A DNA stretch of 7,018 nucleotides from Verrucomicrobiota bacterium (GCA_026397695.1 JAPLUJ010000640.1:8461-15478), one strand, 5' to 3'; positions 1 to 6,571 are shown, numbered from the stretch's first letter. A program made the numbers and translations. Notes: a model not told the origin generated them from the letters alone.

Positions 1-493
1 CGCCGTTGGCCAGAACTTCGTGGTCAAACGGGGAGAGCGCCCACTGGACCGGATAGTCAATGCCAATTTGGTGGCAGAATTTCATGAAATAGGCCGACCA
101 ACTCACCGCCACGGTGCCTGCGCCGATGGCGTATTCCATGACCAGGTCCCAGCCGATGATCCAGGCTAACAATTCACCCATGGTGGCATAGGAATAGGAA
201 TACGCGCTGCCGGCCACCGGCACCGTGGAGGCAAACTCCGCATAACACAATCCGGCGAACGCACAGGCCAGTCCGCTGATCACGTAGGAAAACACCACCG
301 CCGGCCCGGCATTGTCCGCCGCCACCTTGCCGGTCAGGGAAAAGAGCCCCGCGCCGATCACCACCCCGATGCCTAGCAGGATCAGGTGCCAGGCACCGAG
401 CGTGCGCTTCAAGGAAGGAAGAACGACATCGCCTTCCCCGGTGGACGCTTCGGTGATAATCGCCTCAATGGGTTTTTTGCGGAACAGACTCAT
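1..493 (-). CDS. APC/CAT-family amino acid permease, N-terminal part (cut by window edge)
   Basis: An inner-membrane secondary carrier of the amino acid-polyamine-organocation (APC) superfamily, closest by eye to the cationic amino acid transporter (CAT/YfnA-like) branch. Only the first 164 residues lie in the window. A short cytoplasmic tail is followed by LKRTLGAWHLILLGIGVVIG (residues 28-47) and then AGLF. This is the family's TM1, whose G-x-G unwound stretch (GVVIGAGLF, 43-51) contacts substrate in known members. Next come NAGPAVVFSY (61-70), LCYAEFASTVPVAGSAYSYS (82-101) in TM2/TM3, and GELLAWIIGWDLVMEYAIGA (106-125), all CAT-branch hallmarks. The start is the ATG complementary to 491-493. 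No Shine-Dalgarno sequence precedes it (CCCCTGTCCC just upstream). The reading frame is intact to the edge. The gene is divergent from the helicase gene. Family assignment is firm; the substrate cannot be told from this half. Confidence 0.93.
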   Translation of the reverse strand, partial: MSLFRKKPIEAIITEASTGEGDVVLPSLKRTLGAWHLILLGIGVVIGAGLFSLTGKVAADNAGPAVVFSYVISGLACAFAGLCYAEFASTVPVAGSAYSYSYATMGELLAWIIGWDLVMEYAIGAGTVAVSWSAYFMKFCHQIGIDYPVQWALSPFDHEVLANG

Positions 494-606
494 GGGACAG
501 GGGCTGGGTGTTGAATGATTGAAAGCAAAGGCCACGCCATCTTTGCCACGGATCACGCGTTTGTCGAGTTGATCCCTGCGCAATCCGTGCCAAGCTGGCC
601 GCGCGC
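494..606. promoter_or_regulatory. Divergent intergenic region between permease and helicase genes
   Basis: This 113-bp spacer must hold the start signals for both divergent genes. I see no convincing sigma-70 promoter for either. On the minus strand TCGACA, 17 bp, AAAGAT is a weak candidate for the permease. A 6-bp inverted repeat, GGATCA (550-555) and TGATCC (570-575), separated by 14 bp, could be an operator half-site pair or chance. Neither gene has a Shine-Dalgarno sequence in this spacer. Confidence 0.3.
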
Positions 607-2652
607 ATGGCCCGTCACTACACTCTGCATCGTCCGCTTCCCTCGTCCGCCTCCGGCATTGATTATGAGACGGCGCTCAACGCGGACCAGTATCAGGCGG
701 TATCGTCGCCGCCCGGGCGCGCGCTGGTCATCGCCGGTGCCGGATCGGGAAAAACCCGCACCCTGACCTATCGCGTGGCGTGGTTGCTCGACCACGGCAT
801 CGATGCCCGCCAAGTGCTGCTGCTCACATTCACCAACAAGGCGGCCCGCGAAATGACCGAACGCGTCCGCGATCTCGTCCCGCATGACACCTCCGCCTTG
901 TGGGCCGGGACATTCCACTCGATCGGCAGCCGCATTTTGCGCCGCCATGCGGAAGATCTCGGATTCACCCGTTCGTATTCCATCCTTGATCGCGACGACC
1001 AGAAATCAATGCTCAACAAGGTGATCGCCGCCTGTGACTTTGATACCCAGCAGCGGCGGTTTCCCAAGGCCGACGTGCTGGCAGCCATCTTCAGCTTGAT
1101 GGAAAATACCGCGTCATCGTTGGAAAAGGTGATCGCCTCGCGCTACGAGCGCTTGTATGATTGGACGGAACAAATCGCCGAGGTCCGCAACGGTTACACC
1201 GCCAGAAAACTGGCGACCAACTCGCTGGATTTCGATGACCTGCTGGTGCTGACCGTGCGCTTGTTCGAGGAATTCCCCGACGTGCTGGACATCTATCAGA
1301 AACGCTTCCGTCACATCCTGGTGGACGAATATCAGGACACCAACTGCGTGCAGGGGCGCATGATCGATCTGCTGGCGGGTCCATCCAACAGCCTGATGGT
1401 GGTGGGCGACGACGCACAATCGATTTACTCGTGGCGGGGGGCGGACATGGCGCTCATCCTGGGTTTTCCGCGGCGCTATCCCGGGACCAAGGTGTTCACC
1501 ATCGAGACGAATTACCGCAGCGTGCCCGAAATCCTCGATCTATCCAACGCGGCGATCCGCGCCAACACCGGCCGCTTCGAGAAAGACTTGCGTTCGTCGC
1601 GCGATGCGCTCGGCGTCAAACCCGCGCTGGTGGCCTTGCCCGATCCTAACAGCCAGGCGGCGTTTGTCGCCCAACGCATGCAGGAATTGCACGACGATGG
1701 AGTCCCGCTGGACGAAATGGCGGTGCTCTATCGGGCGCATTTCCAGAGCATGGAAATCCAGATGGAACTGACCGTGCGCGGGATTCCGTTTGCCATCACC
1801 AGCGGACTGAGGTTTTTCGAACAGGCGCATGTCAAGGATGTGTCGGCGTTCATGCGGTTCGTCGTCAACCGCCGTGACGAAGTGAGCTTCCTGCGCATGG
1901 TCGGCCTGCTGCCGGGATGCGGCCCCGCCTCCGCCACCAAACTCTGGAACGATTGGCTCAAATCCGATTGGGCCACCCGCAACGAGTTGCCGCCGCAATG
2001 GTCGGACATCCTGCTGCCATTCAAAGTACCGAAGAAATCCCTCAAGCATTGGGAACAACTTTGTTATACCCTTGATGAACTAACACCCAACGGGGAATTC
2101 GCCCGCCCACCCGCGATGATCTCCAGTATCCTCGAGGGCGTCTATGACGATTACCTTGAGGCAAGCTTCGACAATGCGGAAAGCCGCCGCAGCGATATCG
2201 AACGGCTAGCAGAATTCGGCGGGAACTTCGACGACATCCTCGCGTTCCTGGAACAACTCTCGTTGCTGAGCAATACCGACGGCCAACCGGCCGGCGAGCG
2301 CAACGACACGGATGATGCCAAGGTGACACTTTCCTCCATCCATCAGGCGAAGGGCCTCGAATGGCAGGCGGTCTTCCTGATCTGGCTGGTGCATGGACAG
2401 TTCCCTAACGGCCGCGTGCTGGAAACCGAAAACGCCGACCTGCTGGAAGAGGAACGACGGCTTTTCTACGTCGCCCTCACCCGCGCCAAGGACGAGTTAT
2501 ACCTTACCTATCCGATGACCAACCCGAAATCCTATAGCGGCGATGTGATCTGCCGCCCGTCAGCCTTCCTCGACGACTTCCCGCCCCAACTGGTCGAGGA
2601 ATGGAACGTCGGCGGCGAGTTGGACGCCTGGCGCGAGGATACACCTTTCTAA
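607..2652 (+). CDS. UvrD/Rep/PcrA-type superfamily 1A 3'-5' DNA helicase
   Basis: An ATP-driven single-strand translocase and helicase of the UvrD/Rep/PcrA group, which acts in the cytoplasm in repair and replication restart. All SF1A motifs are present in order: Q-motif LNADQYQAV (24-32), Walker A GAGSGKT (44-50), Ia LTFTNKAAREM (73-83), Ib GTFHSIGSRIL (101-111), II VDEYQDTN (239-246), III VGDDAQSIYSWRGAD (266-280), IV ETNYRS (300-305), V SSIHQAKGLEW (576-586) and VI EEERRLFYVALTRAKDELYL (614-633). The 2B region has LLPGCGPASATK (434-445) where relatives carry a GIG-type motif. At 681 residues it is Rep-sized. Only about 48 residues follow motif VI, so the C-terminal Tudor-like tail of UvrD/PcrA seems absent or very reduced. 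ATG 607 is the first ATG after the in-frame stop at 520-522; no Shine-Dalgarno sequence is visible. Family is certain. Whether the cell's role is that of UvrD, Rep or PcrA is not decidable here, so no symbol is given. Confidence 0.95.
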   Translation: MARHYTLHRPLPSSASGIDYETALNADQYQAVSSPPGRALVIAGAGSGKTRTLTYRVAWLLDHGIDARQVLLLTFTNKAAREMTERVRDLVPHDTSALWAGTFHSIGSRILRRHAEDLGFTRSYSILDRDDQKSMLNKVIAACDFDTQQRRFPKADVLAAIFSLMENTASSLEKVIASRYERLYDWTEQIAEVRNGYTARKLATNSLDFDDLLVLTVRLFEEFPDVLDIYQKRFRHILVDEYQDTNCVQGRMIDLLAGPSNSLMVVGDDAQSIYSWRGADMALILGFPRRYPGTKVFTIETNYRSVPEILDLSNAAIRANTGRFEKDLRSSRDALGVKPALVALPDPNSQAAFVAQRMQELHDDGVPLDEMAVLYRAHFQSMEIQMELTVRGIPFAITSGLRFFEQAHVKDVSAFMRFVVNRRDEVSFLRMVGLLPGCGPASATKLWNDWLKSDWATRNELPPQWSDILLPFKVPKKSLKHWEQLCYTLDELTPNGEFARPPAMISSILEGVYDDYLEASFDNAESRRSDIERLAEFGGNFDDILAFLEQLSLLSNTDGQPAGERNDTDDAKVTLSSIHQAKGLEWQAVFLIWLVHGQFPNGRVLETENADLLEEERRLFYVALTRAKDELYLTYPMTNPKSYSGDVICRPSAFLDDFPPQLVEEWNVGGELDAWREDTPF

Positions 2653-2870
2653 CAAAATAAAGCCGACCATGCCGCAGCCGCGCGACATCCTGATGTCCCG
2701 GGGATTATCTCTCAATTTGTCACACAAGCACGGGCGGATGCGGCACATGCATTGACGCGCGGTCATGAATTTGTCCTGCAGGTGATGGGTGAGGCCAACT
2801 CGCAGGCCCGCAGCCCGGCTTGATGCGCAAGGAGTTGCTCCCCGCTCCCCACTCTTTGCTCCCAGCTTCC
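2653..2870. other. Convergent intergenic region between helicase and dnaB genes
   Basis: This 218-bp spacer separates the 3' ends of two converging genes. It contains a quasi-palindrome (2681-2700) and a degenerate heptamer array at its right end. I found no canonical intrinsic terminator (GC-rich stem followed directly by a T-run) for either gene. The open frames crossing it on the minus strand look non-coding: they overlap dnaB or the helicase gene and resemble no family I know. A two-way unstructured terminator or Rho-dependent ending would be compatible with what is seen. Confidence 0.5.
2681..2700. repeat. Quasi-palindrome downstream of the UvrD-type helicase gene
   Basis: GACATC (2684-2689), a 2-bp centre CT, then GATGTC (2692-2697) form a perfect 6-bp inverted repeat. 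It can be extended by two more pairs beyond one C-C mismatch (2681-2682 with 2699-2700). It starts 29 nt after the helicase stop codon. No T-run follows directly on either strand; on the minus strand a TTTATTTTG stretch comes about 20 nt later. It could be a protein-binding site, a weak RNA-stabilising hairpin, or part of a dispersed intergenic repeat. The symmetry is seen directly; any function is inference. Confidence 0.45.
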
Positions 2871-2878
2871 TCATCTCT
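2837..2878. repeat. Degenerate 7-bp tandem repeat (GCTCCCC type) overlapping the dnaB stop
   Basis: The stretch divides into six in-phase heptamers: GCTCCCC, GCTCCCC, ACTCTTT, GCTCCCA, GCTTCCT and CATCTCT. Two neighbouring units are identical, two differ at one or two positions, and two are more diverged. One strand is almost purely pyrimidine. The array runs across the dnaB stop codon (complement of 2871-2873), so its last unit encodes the final dnaB codons. Similar short tandem heptamers (STRR elements) are known from intergenic DNA of filamentous cyanobacteria. Relation to those is not implied; only the 7-bp period is seen. Confidence 0.55.
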
Positions 2879-4316
2879 CCGTCTCATGGGCGGGCGGGCC
2901 GGTTTCGAAGCGCATGAGGTCGGCGATGAAGGTGAGCGGGATATGGCCGGTGGGGCCGTTGCGGTTTTTGGCGAGCACGAGTTCCGCCTTGCCGGCTTCC
3001 GCCTCCTTGTCCTCGGCGCTGTCCGCATAGTATTCGGCGCGGTATAACAACCCGACCAGGTCGGCGTCCTGCTCGATGGCACCGGATTCCCGCAGATCCG
3101 ACAGGCGCGGCATGCCAAGGCTTTTGCCGGTGCGGCTTTCCGGTCCGCGGTTGAGCTGGGCGAGAATCACAATCGGGATGTTCAACTCCTTGGCCAGCCC
3201 CTTGATGCCGGCGGAAATTTCCGCGATTTCCCGCTCGCGCGCGTTTTCCGCCTGCTTGCTGCGCGATCTCATCAACTGCAGATAGTCGATGGCTATGAAC
3301 TGGATGTTATCATCACGTTTTTTGCGCCGGGCTTTGGCACGCAGTTCGTTGATGGAAATGCCTGCGGTATCATCGATGAACAATTTGGAAGCGCTGATTT
3401 CCATCGCCGTGCGTTGGATGCGCTGGAGGTCGCCCTTGTTCGGGGTATAGCCTCGCGAAAGCTGGCTGATGGCGAATTTGGCGCGTGCGAACACCAAGCG
3501 TTGCACCAACTGGAAGGCGCTCATCTCACAGGAAAACACCATGCTCGCATTGCCCAGATCAATGCAGATGTGTTCGACGAGGTTCATCATCAGCGAGGTC
3601 TTGCCCATCGACGGACGGGCCGCGATGACAAACATTTCGCCGGGCTTGAGACCGCCGCTCATCCGGTCCAGTTCCGCAAATCCCGTGGCGATCCCCTGCG
3701 AGCATTTCTCGCCGGCAATCAGCGCCTGAAACTGCTCGATCACATCCTCGACGGATTGCTTGATGGTAATGGTCTTGTTGGATTCCGAACCCTCGCGAAT
3801 CGCCAGCATCCTGGCTTCCACTGAATCTAACAAGGATGCGACCTCGGCCGGCGCATCGTAGGCCTGGGCGATGGCTTCGTTGGAATTCTGGATGATGGAG
3901 CGCAGGACGAACTTGTCCTTCACGTGCTGGAGATGGTGCCGGAAGTGGCCCGGACTCGGCGCGTAGGTATAAAGATCGGTGAGCGCCGCCGGCCCGCCGA
4001 CCCGGTCTAACAAACCACGGTCCAGCAGGCGTTGCACCAGCGACACCAATTCGATCTCGTGGCCGCCCTCGAACAACTCGACGAGGAAACCGAACAGGGT
4101 CGCGTGCGAGGGCAGATAGAAATGCCCGGTGGTGAGTTTTTCCTCGATCGCCACGCCGATGTATTCCTGTGAGTCCTGCAACATTGAGGACAGCAGGCTT
4201 TTCTCCGGACCGAGCGCATGCGGCAAGGCGCGGGTCACATCATCCACCGCCGTCGCTCCTTGTTGCAGGGACGGGTTCTGGGGGAATGAAGGCGGGATTT
4301 TAGTATCAACTGCCAT
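2871..4316 (-). CDS. dnaB: Replicative DNA helicase DnaB
   Basis: The hexameric 5'-3' helicase that unwinds the replication fork and binds primase through its N-terminal domain. At 481 residues it is near the usual length (E. coli 471). The N-terminal domain (about 31-135) opens with the typical LPHALGPEKSLLSSML. A linker follows, then the RecA-like domain from GIATGFAELDRMSGGLKPGE (208-227). Walker A is ARPSMGKT (233-240). Walker B is FIAIDYLQLM (340-349) with Asp344. DLRESGAIEQDADL (407-420) is the conserved C-terminal motif. KNRNGPTG carries Lys450 and Arg452, which align with the E. coli Lys440/Arg442 arginine-finger region. No intein interrupts the P-loop or the C-terminal motifs, both common intein sites in DnaB. 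The ATG (complement of 4314-4316) gives a normal N-terminus; no Shine-Dalgarno sequence precedes it. The usual rpsR/rplI neighbours are absent. Very sure of identity. Confidence 0.97.
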   Translation of the reverse strand: MAVDTKIPPSFPQNPSLQQGATAVDDVTRALPHALGPEKSLLSSMLQDSQEYIGVAIEEKLTTGHFYLPSHATLFGFLVELFEGGHEIELVSLVQRLLDRGLLDRVGGPAALTDLYTYAPSPGHFRHHLQHVKDKFVLRSIIQNSNEAIAQAYDAPAEVASLLDSVEARMLAIREGSESNKTITIKQSVEDVIEQFQALIAGEKCSQGIATGFAELDRMSGGLKPGEMFVIAARPSMGKTSLMMNLVEHICIDLGNASMVFSCEMSAFQLVQRLVFARAKFAISQLSRGYTPNKGDLQRIQRTAMEISASKLFIDDTAGISINELRAKARRKKRDDNIQFIAIDYLQLMRSRSKQAENAREREIAEISAGIKGLAKELNIPIVILAQLNRGPESRTGKSLGMPRLSDLRESGAIEQDADLVGLLYRAEYYADSAEDKEAEAGKAELVLAKNRNGPTGHIPLTFIADLMRFETGPPAHETER

Positions 4317-4379
4317 ACGCGGGGCGGAACCATGATAAAAGCCTCATGCTATCGCAAGCAGGCAATTATTTAAAAATCC

Positions 4380-4423
4380 CACAGGCCCGGGAATATTCCA
4401 TGCTGACATCTGCATGGCCTGTG
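4380..4423 (-). repeat. Nested inverted repeats in the dnaB leader (possible attenuator or terminator-like hairpin)
   Basis: CACAGGCC (4380-4387) and GGCCTGTG (4416-4423) form a perfect 8-bp inverted repeat. Between them lie CCATGC (4398-4403) and GCATGG (4412-4417), a perfect 6-bp pair with an 8-nt loop, and the 10-bp palindrome GGAATATTCC (4390-4399). The outer and CCATGC pairs share bases, so two alternative folds are possible. Read on the minus strand, the outer stem is followed by GGATTTTTAAAT, which resembles an intrinsic terminator with a short T-tract. The element lies about 64 nt upstream of the dnaB start. The symmetry is direct observation; a role in transcription or translation of dnaB is inference. 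Confidence 0.5.
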
Positions 4424-4456
4424 AATAGCCGTGAACAAGTGCGGGCAAGGCCGCAG

Positions 4457-4462
4457 ATTATA
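4457..4462 (-). promoter_or_regulatory. Candidate -10 box (TATAAT) for dnaB
   Basis: A perfect TATAAT on the minus strand stands 140 nt upstream of the dnaB start codon. The hexamers at 16-18 bp spacing upstream (GCTCAA, CGCTCA, GCGCTC) match TTGACA poorly. The promoter is therefore a guess resting mainly on the -10 box in an otherwise GC-rich region. If real, the transcript would have a leader of roughly 130 nt that includes the inverted repeats at 4380-4423. Confidence 0.3.
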
Positions 4463-4681
4463 GGTGTTCCCTGCATCGTTGAGCGCCTGACTGAAGGAAC
4501 TGGGAATTCTGAATTTCAGCTTGTCAAGCGGGTTGGGATCTCTAGGTTGCGCGTCATGGTACGACTTGCAGCAACAGCCAAGACACGGAAAGCGGTCGCC
4601 ATGCGCTGCACAGTTACGGGCAGCGGGATGACCGTTCATCGCAAACAAGGCAAGCGCCATCTGGCACAATCCATCTGAGCC

Positions 4682-5962
4682 GTGGCCCAAGTACTCGCAG
4701 CCGAATCCCCACCCCCCGTCACTCGCTCCAAGGCCGAGTTACGACGCGGCATGACGATCATCAGTGTTGGTCTGATCGCCACCACCCTAGGCACGGTGAC
4801 CAGCATTGGCGAACTGCCGCTCACCAATGTGCTGATGAATCAACTCGGCTGCGATCCCGAGAAAGTTTCGCGGTTTTTCTGGTTGATGACCATTCCCTGG
4901 GCCTTCAAACCGCTGGCCGGACTGCTTTCCGATAGCATACCTCTGTGCGGGACGCGCCGCCGCCACTACATCCTCTGTGCCTCGGCCATCGCCGCCGCGC
5001 TGTGGTTTGTGTTAGCCTGGGTCACCGCCAGTTATTTCATCATGCTGGCCGCAGCCATGATGCTCTATGCATCTTTCATGTTGGTCAGCACGGTCATCGG
5101 TGCCCTGATTGTGGAGGAAGGGCGTCGCAACGCCGCCACCGGCAGGCTCACCTCGCTGCGCTCGGTGATCGTCAATATCAGCTACTTGGTGGGCGGGCCG
5201 GTCAGCGGTTTGTTGGCCACCCGCTTTGGTCCCACCGGGGGCCTGCGGATGGCTGCGGGATTTGGGTCGCTGATCTTCCTGTGCCTGTGGATCGCGAGTT
5301 TTTTGTTGCTGCGTGAAAGCCGCATTCCGCGCGTGCCCGTGGGCCAGACGGTGCGCAACGCCGGACGCAACATTGCCGGCTTGTTCAAGTATCCGACGCT
5401 GTGGGTGGCCGTGGGATTCATCTCGCTGGTGCTGGCAATCCCCAGCTACGCCACGCTCCTGACCTTCAAGCAGCGCGAACAACTGGGTTTCAGTTTCCAG
5501 CAGATAGGTTATCTCCGGCTCACCTTCGGTGTCTTTGGGCTGTTAGGCGCGGTCGCTTTTCGCATCATGTGCGGCAGACTGTCGCTGCGCTGGACCCTGA
5601 CCATCGGCCTGATCATCCTGTCACTGGGCAACCTGGCGTATTTTTTCTATAACAGCATGCCCGCAGCCTTCTGCATCGAGGCCTTGTACGGAATCATGCT
5701 CACGCTGATCCAGGCACCCCTCTTCGATCTGGCCGCGCGCTCCACGCCCAAGGGTAGCGAGGCGCTGGGATACGGTCTGATCATGGCGGTCTGGAGCAAC
5801 GTGCAGCAGTTTGCCCCGTGGTTTGGATCGACTCTCAACCAGACCTTCCATGTCTCGTTGAACGGCCTGATTTGGATCAACGTGGTGGCTTCGATGGCGC
5901 TGGTGGCCGTGGTGCCGCTGATGCCGCGCTCCATCATGAGCCGCCGCGAAGGCGAGCACTAA
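4682..5962 (+). CDS. Major-facilitator transporter, BT1/folate-biopterin-transporter-like
   Basis: A polytopic inner-membrane carrier of 426 residues with about twelve hydrophobic segments (for example 24-44, 97-115, 118-143, 190-210, 240-262, 280-297, 304-322, 398-413). The decisive motif is PWAFKPLAGLLSDSIPLCG (72-90) followed by TRRRHYI (91-97). The pattern K-P-L-x-G-x-L-S-D-x-x-P-x-x-G-x-R-R-R-x-Y is the signature of the BT1/FBT family, whose characterised members in trypanosomatids, plants and cyanobacteria move folates or pterins. The bacterial substrate is unknown here. The GTG at 4682 lies just after an in-frame TGA (4676-4678) and adds a 23-residue tail with basic residues (RSKAELRRG) before TM1. 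ATG 4751 is the alternative start. Neither has a Shine-Dalgarno sequence. The gene is divergent from dnaB and converges on the phosphatidyltransferase gene with 36 bp between stops. MFS is certain; the BT1-type assignment is good. Confidence 0.85.
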   Translation: MAQVLAAESPPPVTRSKAELRRGMTIISVGLIATTLGTVTSIGELPLTNVLMNQLGCDPEKVSRFFWLMTIPWAFKPLAGLLSDSIPLCGTRRRHYILCASAIAAALWFVLAWVTASYFIMLAAAMMLYASFMLVSTVIGALIVEEGRRNAATGRLTSLRSVIVNISYLVGGPVSGLLATRFGPTGGLRMAAGFGSLIFLCLWIASFLLLRESRIPRVPVGQTVRNAGRNIAGLFKYPTLWVAVGFISLVLAIPSYATLLTFKQREQLGFSFQQIGYLRLTFGVFGLLGAVAFRIMCGRLSLRWTLTIGLIILSLGNLAYFFYNSMPAAFCIEALYGIMLTLIQAPLFDLAARSTPKGSEALGYGLIMAVWSNVQQFAPWFGSTLNQTFHVSLNGLIWINVVASMALVAVVPLMPRSIMSRREGEH

Positions 5963-5998
5963 TCCCATCTCTCACAGTTCTGCAATCCATCTGGCGGC

Positions 5999-6556
5999 TC
6001 ACATCCGGCGGCGAATTTGGATGAAGCCGGTCAGCCCCTTGAACCCCAACAGCAGAGTCACGATCCACAGTGGCACGTCGAGACTCCCCGGCCATAGATA
6101 GATCTCCACCGGGATCCACGCATAGACTAAGAAGCGGGGCCGGACGAGCCAGGAATACGGAATGGCCAGCGCGTTGCGAACCATCGCGAAGATGACGACG
6201 ACGCCATAGAAGAACAGATAGAGCGCTCCTGGCCAAATGCCCGCATGTCCGGCGTATATCAGCGTCACTGTGCTGAAAGTCACCACCATCTGGTCGGTGG
6301 CGGTGTCGGTGAAGGATCCCCGATTGGAGGCTTGATGCGTGAATCGAGCCAAGGGCCCATCCAATCCGTCCAACAGAACATGCGCCAGCAACAGGCCGAG
6401 CGCGACTGGTCGGAAACCCCATAAGAACAACGGGCAGAAGGCCAGACCCGCGAGCAGGGAAAGCAAGGTAAGGTGATTGGGGGTGACCCGGAATCGGGCT
6501 AGGGCCGCGAGCAACGGTTTGAGCAGTTGTCCGCGCCACTCCTGCGAATACTGCAT
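5999..6556 (-). CDS. CDP-alcohol phosphatidyltransferase (phospholipid head-group transfer)
   Basis: An integral membrane enzyme that moves a phosphatidyl or phospho-alcohol group from a CDP-activated donor to an alcohol acceptor, as in phosphatidylglycerophosphate, phosphatidylinositol or phosphatidylserine synthesis. The full family motif D-x2-D-G-x2-A-R-x8-G-x3-D-x3-D is present, with Asp63, Asp66, Gly67, Ala70, Arg71, Gly80, Asp84 and Asp88, all metal- and CDP-binding positions. TPNHLTLLSLLAGL (25-38) is the usual segment ahead of it. About six membrane helices fit in 185 residues, the normal size. I chose the ATG complementary to 6554-6556 because GGGGAGGGGA precedes it at ideal spacing. 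An upstream in-frame ATG (to 6613, adding 19 residues) has no such site and gives an atypical N-terminus. It lies downstream of the metallophosphoesterase gene on the same strand and is probably co-transcribed with it. The acceptor alcohol is not readable from sequence. Confidence 0.9.
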   Translation of the reverse strand: MQYSQEWRGQLLKPLLAALARFRVTPNHLTLLSLLAGLAFCPLFLWGFRPVALGLLLAHVLLDGLDGPLARFTHQASNRGSFTDTATDQMVVTFSTVTLIYAGHAGIWPGALYLFFYGVVVIFAMVRNALAIPYSWLVRPRFLVYAWIPVEIYLWPGSLDVPLWIVTLLLGFKGLTGFIQIRRRM

Positions 6557-6561
6557 GAAGG

Positions 6562-6571
6562 TCCCCTCCCC
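6562..6571 (-). promoter_or_regulatory. Strong Shine-Dalgarno sequence deciding the phosphatidyltransferase start
   Basis: The minus strand reads GGGGAGGGGA followed by CCTTC and the ATG. The core GGAGG is 8 nt from the start codon, the best spacing for ribosome binding. It is the only recognisable Shine-Dalgarno sequence ahead of any start codon in this window, and it rules against the more distal ATG at 6611-6613. Confidence 0.75.

Larger units (their letters stand above)
4317..4681. other. Divergent gene-free region upstream of dnaB and the BT1-like transporter
   Basis: This 365-bp stretch carries no gene I can support. It is more AT-rich than its surroundings near dnaB (around 4360-4380). 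It contains a minus-strand TATAAT box, a set of nested inverted repeats (4380-4423) and two weak DnaA-box-like sequences (4420-4438), all on the dnaB side. Open frames of 110 codons (plus, 4346-4678) and 106 codons (minus, 4370-4690) cross it. Both have mixed third-position bases unlike the neighbouring genes, match no family I know, and run through the palindromes. I saw no tRNA, 6S, SRP, RNase P or tmRNA signature. A small RNA or long dnaB leader is possible. Confidence 0.5.

Noticed and set aside
580..592. Sigma-54-like sequence on the minus strand (TGGCACGGATTGC)
   Set aside because: The GG and GC elements are 8 bp apart instead of the required 10 bp, so it would not be recognised.
553..948. 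Minus-strand frame opposite the UvrD-type helicase gene (131 codons) and similar antisense frames elsewhere
   Set aside because: These are shadow frames created by the high GC of the real coding strands. None shows a protein-family motif.
4504..4526. AT-rich symmetric stretch (GGAATTCTGAATTTCAG) with TTGACA on the minus strand, as a possible second promoter
   Set aside because: No -10 hexamer lies at a usable distance from this TTGACA, and the inverted arms are only 5 bp with a 1-nt centre.
4346..4678. A 110-codon open frame on the plus strand, in the same frame as the BT1-like transporter and separated from it by one TGA
   Set aside because: Its codon third positions are unlike the neighbouring genes, it matches no family, and it crosses the palindromes. 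Readthrough or a lost 5' exon-like part of the transporter is not supported, because the transporter already has a complete TM1.
4370..4690. A 106-codon open frame on the minus strand upstream of dnaB
   Set aside because: It overlaps the same spacer, is Cys/Pro-rich without any recognisable fold or motif, and would end inside the inverted repeats. It is treated as non-coding.
4667..5993. An 11-bp direct repeat (CAATCCATCTG at 4667-4677 and 5983-5993) flanking the transporter gene like insertion-site duplications
   Set aside because: Several 11-bp matches are expected by chance in 7 kb. There are no terminal inverted repeats or transposase, and the gene is not compositionally odd.
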